Shown piece by piece: positions 1 through 7,306 of a DNA stretch of 64,000 nt. Position 1 is the stretch's first letter, and each line of letters begins with the position of its first letter. Source of the DNA: VAZQ01 sp034669045 (GTDB lineage: Bacteria; Pseudomonadota; Alphaproteobacteria; Rhizobiales; Xanthobacteraceae); contig JAXDOD010000086.1 in the NCBI GenBank assembly GCA_034669045.1, positions 1 to 64,000 of the forward strand. The letters are read 5' to 3'. A program made the position numbers and the translations under genes. The notes below the pieces were generated by a model. The model saw only the letters and a program-made list of their open reading frames with translations. It was not told where the DNA came from and did no database searches.

Positions 1-956
1 ACCGGATTGATCTCCATGCCGAGCTTCTCGGCTTCGGCGAGGAATGCCGGGTCTTTCAGCGTCGCATCGAAGGCGCGGCGCAGCAGATCGAGCCGCTCGG
101 GCGGCAGATCGGGCGGCGCCATGAACGGGCGCGACATGCCGAATTTGGCGAACACGACCTCCATCACCTGGCGGTCCTCCGGGGTTTTCGCCAAATCGAT
201 CGCCATCGGCACGCCCTTGATGTCGGGATGCGGCTTCATGCCCATCTGCACCAGGATGTTGACTTTCTTGTCGCGGATCCATTGCGGCCGCGTCGAGGTC
301 AGCGTGGTCCAGTCCTTGCCGGCCTCGCCCTGGACCTCGCCGTTCTCGACCGCGAGATCGACCTCGGTGGCGCCGGCATAGCCGTGCACGACCTTGAACT
401 TGGTGCCGAGCAGGTTGTTGCTCAGCATCGCCAGGACGTAGCTGTCGGCGCTCGTCGTGCTGGCGCCGAGGATCACTTGCCGGGTCATCGCGTCCTGCAG
501 GGTCTTCACCGGCGACGAGTGCCAGGTCACGGTCACGAACACGGTCTGGGTCATGCTGCCGATCCAGCCGAACTTCGTGGAGTCGAACAGCGCGTTCGCC
601 CCGCCTGGCGACAGCATGTAGAACAGCTTCTCGAACGGCAGCCCGTTCTGCACGGTTGCAAACTCGGTGCCGTCTTTCGGCGCGCGGTTATAGAGGTGAT
701 TGGCGAGCGCGAGCCCGCCGGCGCCCGGCATGTTCTTGGCGATGACGGCCGGGTTGCCCGGGAGATGGCGGCCGATATGCCGCGAGAGTGCGCGGCCATA
801 GGCGTCATAGCCGCCGCCCGGCGTGGTTCCGATCATCAGCGAGACCTGCTTGCCGGCGTAGAAGTCCCCCGCAGGCTGCGCCGGCGCGTTGCCGCCGGCC
901 GACGTCAGGATAACGGCCGCGAGGGCGGCCTTCAGCATGCGAGCAGTCGTCATCAT
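1..956 (-). CDS. TctC/Bug-family tripartite tricarboxylate transporter substrate-binding protein (3' end outside window)
   Basis: Minus-strand reading from ATG at 956 stays open to the window edge, giving at least 318 residues. It begins with a signal peptide (MTTARMLKAALAAVILTSA) and continues with FYAGKQVSLMIGTTPGGGYD, KNMPGAGG and HGYAGATEVDLAVENGEVQG, which are the hallmark strings of the Bug/TctC fold. The protein should be exported and bind a small carboxylate or related solute in the periplasm. No TctA or TctB membrane subunit is visible here, but the downstream side is cut off. A second ATG lies directly after the first, at 953. The family is certain; the ligand cannot be read from sequence. 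Confidence 0.9.
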   Translation of the reverse strand, partial: MMTTARMLKAALAAVILTSAGGNAPAQPAGDFYAGKQVSLMIGTTPGGGYDAYGRALSRHIGRHLPGNPAVIAKNMPGAGGLALANHLYNRAPKDGTEFATVQNGLPFEKLFYMLSPGGANALFDSTKFGWIGSMTQTVFVTVTWHSSPVKTLQDAMTRQVILGASTTSADSYVLAMLSNNLLGTKFKVVHGYAGATEVDLAVENGEVQGEAGKDWTTLTSTRPQWIRDKKVNILVQMGMKPHPDIKGVPMAIDLAKTPEDRQVMEVVFAKFGMSRPFMAPPDLPPERLDLLRRAFDATLKDPAFLAEAEKLGMEINP

Positions 957-1054
957 GTCTTGTATCCCCCGGGTCCCTGAAGCCATTGGAGTACTCGAAG
1001 TTTCCGCCACAAATCAAGGACCGGCGCCACAGCTCTACGTAGCATAATGCTGCG

Positions 1055-1402
1055 TCAGGATGCGCGCCGCGTGCGCATCCGTCGCAGCAGGGTGGCCACC
1101 GCAACTCCGAGAAGCACTCCGACGGAATTCATGAGAAAGTCGCTCACCCGAGCATGCCGGCCGGGCACCCACAACTGCAGCACCTCGAGCACGGCGATCA
1201 TCGTGAGACCGAGCACGATGACGGCGAGGCGCCGGTCGGGATAGCCCAGCCCGAACATCAGGCCGACGAGGGCAAATGCCAGCAGGTGTTCCAGGTGATG
1301 TTCCACGCCTGTGCCGGGCCGAAGCCCTGGCGGCGCCAGCGTGAGCACCACTACGGCGACAACGAGAAACCACCCCGCGACCCGCGCGACTTTTGCCGTC
1401 AT
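1055..1402 (-). CDS. VanZ-like small membrane protein
   Basis: About 115 residues starting MTAKVARVAGWF. Predicted membrane segments are around residues 7-25, 42-58, 63-80 and 90-108, with the HHLEHLLAFALVGL and ISDFxxNxxGxxxG-like (VSDFLMNSVGVLLG) motifs of the VanZ family. The open frame extends upstream to 1591, but that extension is unlike the family and the ATG at 1402 fits the usual VanZ length. The function of short VanZ proteins is not established; a role in envelope stress or teicoplanin-type resistance is known only for some Gram-positive members. It precedes the TctC gene on the same strand with a 98-nt gap. Confidence 0.75.
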   Translation of the reverse strand: MTAKVARVAGWFLVVAVVVLTLAPPGLRPGTGVEHHLEHLLAFALVGLMFGLGYPDRRLAVIVLGLTMIAVLEVLQLWVPGRHARVSDFLMNSVGVLLGVAVATLLRRMRTRRAS

Positions 1403-1898
1403 TGCTTCGCATCTCGTCAATGGAGCTTGCTCTCGCCGCCACACGTATCCTGCTTCGCCATTCGCAACAATGATCGCGCCTGAATTAAATCGCTCGCATG
1501 AGCGCGCGCCGCGGGAAATTCCTCCTGATCGTTTCGCGGTAACGATCGAAGCTAACCATCCGATGGTTTTGTTGCTGCGATGCCATGTCACCTATGGTAG
1601 CCAATACACGTGGCCCGGTGGCGGAATGGCGACGCAGGAACGGTGAACCGTCCCTCATCCTGGTTCAACTCCAGGCTGGGCCTCCAACTTCCCTCGATGC
1701 ATTTATCAAAGTGCTCTGACGCGGCGTGACGCGACAGAGCGCGTGCGGCGGACGAGCGCAAAAATCCGGCCGGCCGGAGTGCGCTTGCCGGCTGCCTTCG
1801 TCGCTCGCCACCGATATTCGGCCTCGCAACATTAAGGTTACGGTTCGATTAAAATCGCCCGCCGCGCCCGACTTCGATAATGATTCAAGCGCAACAGA
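1403..1898. other. Intergenic region containing a tRNA-like sequence
   Basis: About 500 bases without a convincing protein gene between the divergently read VanZ-like and small membrane protein genes. Several open frames cross it, but none has a family resemblance or a good ribosome-binding site. The only structured element I see is the 75-nt tRNA-like sequence at 1612-1686, listed separately. The remainder should contain the promoters of the two flanking genes, which I cannot place with confidence. Confidence 0.5.
1612..1686 (+). tRNA. tRNA-like sequence with encoded CCA, probably a degenerate or unusual tRNA
   Basis: The 75 nt fold as a cloverleaf on paper. A 7-bp acceptor stem forms between GGCCCGG and CTGGGCC, followed by TCCA. 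The D arm GCG...CGC has a GG-containing loop (GAATGGCGA), and its surroundings resemble those of bacterial tRNA-Leu (GTGGCGGAATGG). The T arm CCTGG/CCAGG carries the loop TTCAACT. The anticodon arm is poor: the strict count gives stem GGAAC/CGTCC with two mismatches and loop GGTGAAC, with G instead of U33. The same bases instead form a tight ACGG-TGAA-CCGT hairpin. It may be a pseudogene, a tRNA remnant at a former integration site, or a functional tRNA mimic; no isotype should be assigned. Confidence 0.45.
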
Positions 1899-1910
1899 TT
1901 GGATCCACGC

Positions 1911-2342
1911 ATGGCGAACAAACACGTCCTCGGCTCCAAGCCGCACGACAATTCCGAATGGAACAGTGCATGGCAAGCCATCGGACGCCTCGCGGCGGCG
2001 CGGCACACTGCCTTGCGCGAGATCGAGCCGGACGAACGACCTGTGCCGGCAATCGCGTCGGCGACAGAGCTTCTGCCGGTGCCGGACCTCGATGAGACTC
2101 TCGCGGATCACGGCGTCGCACCCGACCCGGAACAATACGCGCGCGCAATCGCGGAGATCGAACAGGCATCCGCCGCACTCAGGAAAACCGAGCCGGCGCT
2201 CGAAACCTGGCCATCGGCCATTGCTGCCGCCAAGGAGCCGCGCAGACTGCGCTCGGTCTGGATTGTTGTCGGCGGTATCTGGCTTTCGACCATCCTGGTG
2301 GTCGCCGGCGCGGTACGCGCGATCTTCTACCTGTTCGGGTAG
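1911..2342 (+). CDS. Hypothetical protein with one C-terminal membrane segment
   Basis: About 143 residues from the ATG at 1911 (an ATG 12 nt upstream is also in frame). Residues 1-110 are hydrophilic, charged and probably helical. Residues about 117-139 (SVWIVVGGIWLSTILVVAGAV) form a single hydrophobic helix followed by a short tail, so it is likely a tail-anchored inner-membrane protein with a cytoplasmic head. I do not recognise the family. It stands alone, with gaps on both sides, and faces the sugar transferase gene tail to tail. Confidence 0.6.
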   Translation: MANKHVLGSKPHDNSEWNSAWQAIGRLAAARHTALREIEPDERPVPAIASATELLPVPDLDETLADHGVAPDPEQYARAIAEIEQASAALRKTEPALETWPSAIAAAKEPRRLRSVWIVVGGIWLSTILVVAGAVRAIFYLFG

Positions 2343-2501
2343 CCAACCTCTTCCCAATCACGACACTGGACTTCCGCTCGGTCATCCTGCGGCGGGCGAA
2401 GCGCGCGCCTCGAAGGGCGACGGCCTGTCCGTGGCCGTTCATCCTTCGCGGTCCGGCGTCGCCGGGCGCTCAGGATGGGCACCGACGTCTTGTGCCGCTG
2501 G

Positions 2502-3974
2502 TCAATACGCGTTGCGGTAGGAGCTGGGCGAGAGCACGGTCCTGATCAGGATCTGCAGGTCGAGCCACGGCGACCAGTTGTCGATGTAGTAGAGGTCATA
2601 CTCGACTCGCTTTTTCATCTTGTCGTCGGTGTCGGTCTCGCCGCGATAGCCGTGAATCTGCGCCCAGCCGGATATCCCCGGCTTGACGTTGTGCCGGCGC
2701 GCATAGAGCCCGATGCGCCGTTCGAACTCCAGATCGTGCGAGAGCGCATGCGGGCGCGGTCCAACCAGCGACATGTCGCCCTTGATGACGTTGAAGAGCT
2801 GCGGAACCTCGTCGAGGTTCCAGCGCCGCAGCCAATATCCAACCCGGGTGACGCGCGGGTCGTGCTGTTTCGCCTGCCGAATGACGGCGCCGTCATCCAT
2901 CGTGGACATCGTGCGAAACTTGATGATCCGGAACTGCTTCTGGTTGAACCCGTAGCGGCGCTGCATGAAGAACACCGGGCCCGGGCTGTCGAGCTTGATC
3001 AGGGTCGCGACGGTGACGAGCAGCGGCGTCAGCAGTACAAGCGCCGCAGCCGCGAACACGAGGTCGAAGACGCGTTTCTTGATGCATTCCAGGCGCGACA
3101 GCGGCATCCGGGTGAGCTGCAGGCTGGCCATCGGCCCGACTTTTGAAAGCTGGATGTTTTCGAAGCGATCGAGAATCCGCTCGGGGCCCAAGTGAATTTC
3201 GACCGGCAGGGCGAGGAAGCTCTCCGCACATCGATTGATGGTGTCGGTCGCGGACCAGGGCATGATCAGGAAAATCGCGTCAGGCTCGAGGCTGCGCGCG
3301 CTGCGGACAGCCTCCTGCAGGTCCTGGGCGAGCGCCTGACGCCGCGCCTGCGGGGGCGCGGCAGGCTCGAGGGGGGTGAGGAAATGACATCCCGCGATGC
3401 TCACGCCCAGCCTTCGCGGCTGGTAACGGGCGATGAACTCGTCGATCTGCCGGCCGGCGCCGACCAGGAATATCCGCTGCGTGGAGATCAGGCCGGCCTG
3501 GCTCCCGAACAGGGTCGCTCGAACCAGCAGGTAGCGCAGCGCCAGCAGGACGAAGATGGTCGAGGCATAAAACAGCATGATCCAGCCGCGCGAATAGACC
3601 ACCGTGATCTGCGCCAGGAAGGCGAGCGCCAGCAGGCAGATGAACGTAACGTTCCAGAGCTGGATCGAGCGGCGCAAATGCGGCTTGAAGGCGAAGAAGT
3701 TCGGCAGCGCATATTCGCCGCGGAACAAGTTGGCAATCACGAAGATCACGGCCGCCAGCAGGCCAACCTCGAGGAAGGCGACGAAGTCGCCCGCCTCGCC
3801 GTAGACAACCAGGTGGTAGGCCAGGCCGGTCAGCCACGACATGGTTACGATCACGGTGGCGTCAGCCAAGACGATCCCGCAAAAGAACACCGACCGGGTC
3901 AGGCTCGCCCACCAGCGCAACGAGCGAGTTGTATCAGGCCGGGACGTCAGGGCGTAGCTCTGATGGACGTTCAT
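2502..3974 (-). CDS. Undecaprenyl-phosphate sugar-1-phosphate transferase (polyprenyl glycosylphosphotransferase)
   Basis: About 490 residues from MNVHQSYALT (an upstream start at 3992 is possible). Four to five membrane helices occupy residues 25-150, then comes a CoA-binding-like domain (IFLVGAGRQIDEF). A fifth hydrophobic segment is near residue 305, followed by the catalytic bacterial sugar transferase domain with LDSPGPVFFMQRRYG, KFRTM, VGPRPH and KPGISGWAQ. This is the full WcaJ/ExoY-type architecture; it starts exopolysaccharide repeat units by moving hexose-1-phosphate from a nucleotide sugar to undecaprenyl phosphate at the inner membrane. The GumC-like protein at 17.0-18.6 kb is a likely partner, though the two genes are separated by an unrelated cluster. 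Confidence 0.93.
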   Translation of the reverse strand: MNVHQSYALTSRPDTTRSLRWWASLTRSVFFCGIVLADATVIVTMSWLTGLAYHLVVYGEAGDFVAFLEVGLLAAVIFVIANLFRGEYALPNFFAFKPHLRRSIQLWNVTFICLLALAFLAQITVVYSRGWIMLFYASTIFVLLALRYLLVRATLFGSQAGLISTQRIFLVGAGRQIDEFIARYQPRRLGVSIAGCHFLTPLEPAAPPQARRQALAQDLQEAVRSARSLEPDAIFLIMPWSATDTINRCAESFLALPVEIHLGPERILDRFENIQLSKVGPMASLQLTRMPLSRLECIKKRVFDLVFAAAALVLLTPLLVTVATLIKLDSPGPVFFMQRRYGFNQKQFRIIKFRTMSTMDDGAVIRQAKQHDPRVTRVGYWLRRWNLDEVPQLFNVIKGDMSLVGPRPHALSHDLEFERRIGLYARRHNVKPGISGWAQIHGYRGETDTDDKMKKRVEYDLYYIDNWSPWLDLQILIRTVLSPSSYRNAY

Positions 3975-4142
3975 GGCGTGCTCGCGGCGCAATCCGGTTG
4001 CGGATCGGGAATTCGCATGCGGCGTCGTGCAGAAACGAAACAGTCTGCCGACACCGTCATGAGATTTGCGAGAAACGTGCCAGTGCCGTTACCGGCCATG
4101 GCGAGCCTTCAATCGAAGGGCGATGCTGCCGACCTGGAACCG

Positions 4143-4877
4143 CTATGCGGTGCTGCCGGCGTCGACCGTCATCACCGTTCCGGTGATGTTCTTCGCCTTG
4201 TCGCCCAGCAGGAACTCGACTGCGTTGGCGACGTCGTCGACCTCGGTCAGCCGCCGAAGCGCGCTGCGCCTCGCGACCTGTTGGCGCTGCTCGTCGCCCA
4301 GGTTGTGCGTCATGTCGGTGTCGATGAAGCCGGGGGCGACCGCGTTCACGTTCACGCCCATCTTGCCGACCTCCCGCGCCAGCGAGCGGGTGAAGCCGAT
4401 CATCGAGGCCTTGGTCGCGCCATAGACCGACAGCCCGCTGTAGCCGGTGAAACCGATGATCGAGGCCACATTGACGATGCGTCCGCCGCCCTCCGACATC
4501 ATCGAGCGCACCGCGTATTTGGTGAGGACGATGGGCGAGATCGTGTTGACGCGCACGAGCTCTTCGATCTGCGAATTGTACATGATGGCGAGGACGCCAT
4601 CCGATCCGAGCGCCGCGTTGTTGACGAGCCCATAGATCGGGCCGAACTCGGTCTTGATCGCCTTGACCAGGTCGGGAATCTTTTCGATCTCGCCGAGATC
4701 GAAGGGAATGAAACGGAGCTCGCCCGGCCCGGCTTGCTCGACCTCCGCGATCGCGGCCGCGAGCTGGTCGTTCATCTTTCGCGCGACCGCGATGGCGCGG
4801 TAGCCCGCCGCCGCGAGCTTGCGGGCGATGCCCAGCCCCAGCCCGCGGCTGCCGCCGGTTACGACGATGTTAAGCAT
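4143..4877 (-). CDS. Short-chain dehydrogenase/reductase, 3-oxoacyl-[ACP] reductase type
   Basis: 244 residues from MLNIVVTGGS. The NAD(P)-binding TGGSRGLG is at 7-14, NNAA at 86-89, and the catalytic triad is Ser139, Tyr152 and Lys156 (YGATK). The C-terminal half (PGFIDTDMT, TVDAGSTA) is FabG-like. It probably reduces a carrier-bound 3-oxo intermediate or oxidises the reverse substrate. Its start lies inside the end of the upstream ligase gene in an 8-nt overlap (TATGCTTAA), implying translational coupling. With the ligase and a carrier protein it forms the 3' end of a minus-strand operon in the carrier-protein cluster. Confidence 0.9.
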   Translation of the reverse strand: MLNIVVTGGSRGLGLGIARKLAAAGYRAIAVARKMNDQLAAAIAEVEQAGPGELRFIPFDLGEIEKIPDLVKAIKTEFGPIYGLVNNAALGSDGVLAIMYNSQIEELVRVNTISPIVLTKYAVRSMMSEGGGRIVNVASIIGFTGYSGLSVYGATKASMIGFTRSLAREVGKMGVNVNAVAPGFIDTDMTHNLGDEQRQQVARRSALRRLTEVDDVANAVEFLLGDKAKNITGTVMTVDAGSTA

Positions 4878-6276
4878 ATTGCCGCACCAGCTTTCCGGTC
4901 GCTGCGACCTCCAGCGACGCGACGAAGCTGATCGCGGCCGGCACCTTGTGCTCCGGCAAGGCATCGCGGCAGGCCTTGAGGATCTCGCGCTTGACGTGCT
5001 GACTGAGCTCGGCGGCGCTCGCCGTGTCAGGCGGCGTCCGCAGCACCACGTCGGCGACGACGATCGCGCCCGTGATCGGGTTTCGCCGCGACCGCACCAG
5101 CGACATGCGCACGTCAGGGTGGCGATTGATCACCGCCTCGACCTCCTCGGGATGGACCTTCAGCCCGCCGACATTGATGATGCCGCCGCGGCGGCCGACG
5201 AAATAGCAGCGCCCGCCGCGCTGCTCCACGATGTCGCCGGTGTCGATGAATCCTTCGGCGTCGCGCAGCGCCGGGGTGTCGCCGCCGAGGTAGCGCGAGG
5301 CCGTTCGATGAGAGCGGATGCGAAGCGAGCCATCCACCACCTTCATGTCCACGTTGCCGTCAGGCGCTCCGATCAGGCTCGACGGAAAACCTTCATGCCC
5401 GTCATCGACGTCGAAGGCGACGCCCGCCTCCGTCGACGCATAGGCGTGGGCGATCCCGGCGCGCGGGTAGATCGCGCGCAGACTGTCCAGGGTCGCCTGG
5501 TCCGCGATCTCTCCCGACATGCGCACGTATTGCGGCGAGATCGCGCCGGCGGACGGGCTCATGATGGCGCGCCGCCAGTGCGACGGCGTGCCGGTGAGAT
5601 GGGTCACCCCGCAGGCGCCGAGCCGCTGCAGATGCTGGGCGGCCGGTTCGCCCGCGCTCGAGAGCACGAGCGATCCGCCGCCGAGCACCCCGCGGAAGAA
5701 AATCTGCAAACCGCCATAGCGGCGAATATCGTAGAACGTGGCCCAGACGACGGAGCTTCTGCTTCCGCCGCGGTCCGCGATCGCGCCGGTCAGGCTCGCC
5801 AGGCTGTGTACGACCATCTTCGGCACACCGGTGGTGCCCGAGGTCAGCAGAATCCATTCGGTCTGCTGGTCGCACGGCGGCAGATCGCCGGCCGGAACGA
5901 TCGGAGGGCTGCAAATGACCCGCAAGGCCGTGCTCGCGGTCTCGATCTCTCCCGCACCGGCGTCGGTCACGACCGCGTCCACGTCCGCGACGGCCATCAC
6001 GTGGGCGAGGTGTTCCGCCCGCAGGTCCGGCGGGCACAAGGTGAGCCGGCGCGCCACGCCGTCCAATTCGATGAGCGCCAGCGCGGCCGGAAGCTGATCG
6101 CGGGTGGCAACCAGGACCGAGCGCCCGCGTAGCGCCGGCAGCCGCCCGCCGAGGCTCGTGCCGCGCACGAGATCGCGCAGCGACACCGTCGCATCGGCCG
6201 CACGAATAAAGCGACCGGTCGAGCCGTCGACGCTGCCGAGGGAGCTACGAAGCGACGGCAAGCGGCTTTGCGGCAT
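4870..6276 (-). CDS. AMP-forming acyl/aryl ligase (ANL superfamily)
   Basis: 468 residues, short for an ANL enzyme. The P-loop TSGTTGVPK is at 145-153, YASTEAG is in the adenylate-binding region, and FIDTGDIVEQRGGRCYFVGR with INVGGLKVHPEEVE and the terminal ATGKLVRQYA supply the hinge and catalytic Lys of the C-terminal domain. It should activate a carboxylic acid as acyl adenylate and pass it to a thiol. Its 5' end overlaps the carrier protein gene by 32 nt and its 3' end overlaps the reductase gene by 8 nt, so the neighbouring carrier protein is the natural acceptor, as in free-standing adenylation systems. The substrate is unknown. Confidence 0.88.
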   Translation of the reverse strand: MPQSRLPSLRSSLGSVDGSTGRFIRAADATVSLRDLVRGTSLGGRLPALRGRSVLVATRDQLPAALALIELDGVARRLTLCPPDLRAEHLAHVMAVADVDAVVTDAGAGEIETASTALRVICSPPIVPAGDLPPCDQQTEWILLTSGTTGVPKMVVHSLASLTGAIADRGGSRSSVVWATFYDIRRYGGLQIFFRGVLGGGSLVLSSAGEPAAQHLQRLGACGVTHLTGTPSHWRRAIMSPSAGAISPQYVRMSGEIADQATLDSLRAIYPRAGIAHAYASTEAGVAFDVDDGHEGFPSSLIGAPDGNVDMKVVDGSLRIRSHRTASRYLGGDTPALRDAEGFIDTGDIVEQRGGRCYFVGRRGGIINVGGLKVHPEEVEAVINRHPDVRMSLVRSRRNPITGAIVVADVVLRTPPDTASAAELSQHVKREILKACRDALPEHKVPAAISFVASLEVAATGKLVRQYA

Positions 6277-6508
6277 TTTCGTAAACCTTCACGAAGTCGC
6301 CAAGCGTCACGGGAAAGTAGACATCGTCGGACGCCGTGAAGGGATCGACGCCAAGCTGGTCCTCGAGCCGCGCGACCAGGATCGCGAAGCACAGAGAATC
6401 GAGGCCGGAGTCGAGCAGAACGAGATCGTCGGAGAGAGGCGGCAAAGCGATGCGCTGCTCCTCCGCGATCTTTTGAACCTGCGACGTTATCGTTAACCTT
6501 ATCGTCAT
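6245..6508 (-). CDS. Acyl/peptidyl carrier protein (first of two)
   Basis: 87 residues, the usual carrier-protein size. The phosphopantetheine site is LLDSGLDSLCF with Ser38 as the predicted attachment residue, flanked by helices typical of the four-helix fold. The gene overlaps the adenylating ligase by 32 nt, so the pair is probably co-translated and functionally matched. The sequence is far from housekeeping AcpP (no acidic helix II run, DSLCF instead of DSLDT), which supports a specialised role. It is followed on the plus strand side by a second, different carrier protein gene 110 nt upstream. Confidence 0.88.
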   Translation of the reverse strand: MTIRLTITSQVQKIAEEQRIALPPLSDDLVLLDSGLDSLCFAILVARLEDQLGVDPFTASDDVYFPVTLGDFVKVYENAAKPLAVAS

Positions 6509-6618
6509 GGAGTGCCGCCTTTGATTTTCCTTGTCTGCATCGCATAGAATTTTTCGACAAGCAGGGTCAAGCCAACCGCATGAACATGGTCAATTGAGTG
6601 CTGGCGCCAGCTCGCCGC

Positions 6619-6906
6619 CTAGGCCTTGTCACGCAATGCCGCGACCAGCGTTTCGATGCGCGAGATCGAGCGGAAGTTCTGCGGCGTCATGTCGTTTTCA
6701 GGGATGGTGAGATCGAACGCGGCCTCGACCGCAAGCATGAGATTGACCATGTCCAGCGACGACAGGCCGATTTCGCGAAGGTCGTCGTCAGCCGAGACCT
6801 TCTTGCTGATGGAACGCCGCTCGAGAATCTCGAAAATCAGATCGGCGATCCGGTCCTTGGTGGAAAGCCGCTCTGTTGCTGAGACGGCGACATCGACATT
6901 CGTCAT
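6619..6906 (-). CDS. Acyl carrier protein (second of two), likely partner of the amino acid:[carrier protein] ligase
   Basis: 95 residues from MTNVDVAVSA (an in-frame ATG 27 nt upstream exists). The attachment motif is REIGLSSLDMVNL with Ser50 predicted to carry phosphopantetheine. In Bradyrhizobium and Agrobacterium, aaRS-like ligases are encoded next to small carrier proteins that they aminoacylate; this gene is divergent from the dehydrogenase-ligase operon that contains such a ligase and is the closer match in length and motif. That pairing is inferred. A strong hairpin lies in its 5' untranslated region at 6934-6967. Confidence 0.88.
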   Translation of the reverse strand: MTNVDVAVSATERLSTKDRIADLIFEILERRSISKKVSADDDLREIGLSSLDMVNLMLAVEAAFDLTIPENDMTPQNFRSISRIETLVAALRDKA

Positions 6907-6933
6907 GGCATTCTCGATTTTTCTGTGCGGCAA

Positions 6934-6967
6934 AAACGCGACTGCGCGCTGATCGCAGGTCGCGTTT
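6934..6967 (-). promoter_or_regulatory. Near-perfect hairpin in the 5' region of the second carrier protein gene
   Basis: AAACGCGACTGCG and CGCAGGTCGCGTTT are reverse complements apart from one bulged base and enclose a 7-nt loop (CGCTGAT). The element ends 28 nt upstream of the carrier protein ATG. As DNA it could be an operator dyad; as RNA it could act as an attenuator or stabilise the leader. No uridine run follows on either strand, so a simple intrinsic terminator is unlikely. Confidence 0.5.
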
Positions 6968-7004
6968 GTAATTGCAATAAACTCCGCTCGTCAATGTTGC
7001 CGGC

Positions 7005-7024
7005 GATCGCGCGGCGCATTAACC
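7005..7024. promoter_or_regulatory. Motif shared with the region at 14895-14913
   Basis: GATCGCGCGGCGC followed by ATTAACC. The same 13 bases followed by CTAACC occur at 14895-14913 in the other large divergent gap of the cluster. Here the motif lies between the carrier protein and the dehydrogenase operon. The identity in two regulatory gaps of one cluster suggests a common operator; this is inference from two occurrences. Confidence 0.4.
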
Positions 7025-7306
7025 CTCGCGCTTTGCAGACACATTCTCGCCCGAGAGATGACGCTGAAACGCTTGATCTGCGAGGATGGAGGAGATCGAG
7101 CGCGCAAAAACTGTGCAGACGGCATCACCATTGCGCAACGCGTTCTGACAGTAACCTTTACCGCACAAATGCTTCGTCGCCGCGGCCGATTCTACAGACG
7201 CATTCGACGCAATCGTTTAACTCTTGCCGAGAGCGCGGCACCCGTCAGAGGCCGCAAATCACGTGATCGATTCACCACAGAGAGCAACCCAACGGCGGGC
7301 CCATCG

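Larger units (their letters stand above)
6907..7306. promoter_or_regulatory. Divergent intergenic region between the second carrier protein gene and the dehydrogenase-ligase operon
   Basis: 400 bases separate the minus-strand carrier protein start from the plus-strand dehydrogenase start. Open frames that extend the dehydrogenase upstream to 7058 are not family-like, so I read the segment as non-coding. It is locally richer in A and T than its surroundings (for example the stretch 6964-6985) and holds the hairpin at 6934-6967 and the GATCGCGCGGCGC motif at 7005-7017. Promoters for both directions should be here; I do not assign -35/-10 boxes. Confidence 0.55.

Noticed and set aside
1612..1686. 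tmRNA or two-piece tmRNA fragment
   Set aside because: The T arm and CCA end could suggest it, but there is a recognisable D arm with GG loop and no mRNA-like or pseudoknot segment.
3192..4931. 579-residue plus-strand open frame
   Set aside because: Antisense to the sugar transferase and reductase, both with complete motifs; composition is typical of a GC-rich mirror frame.
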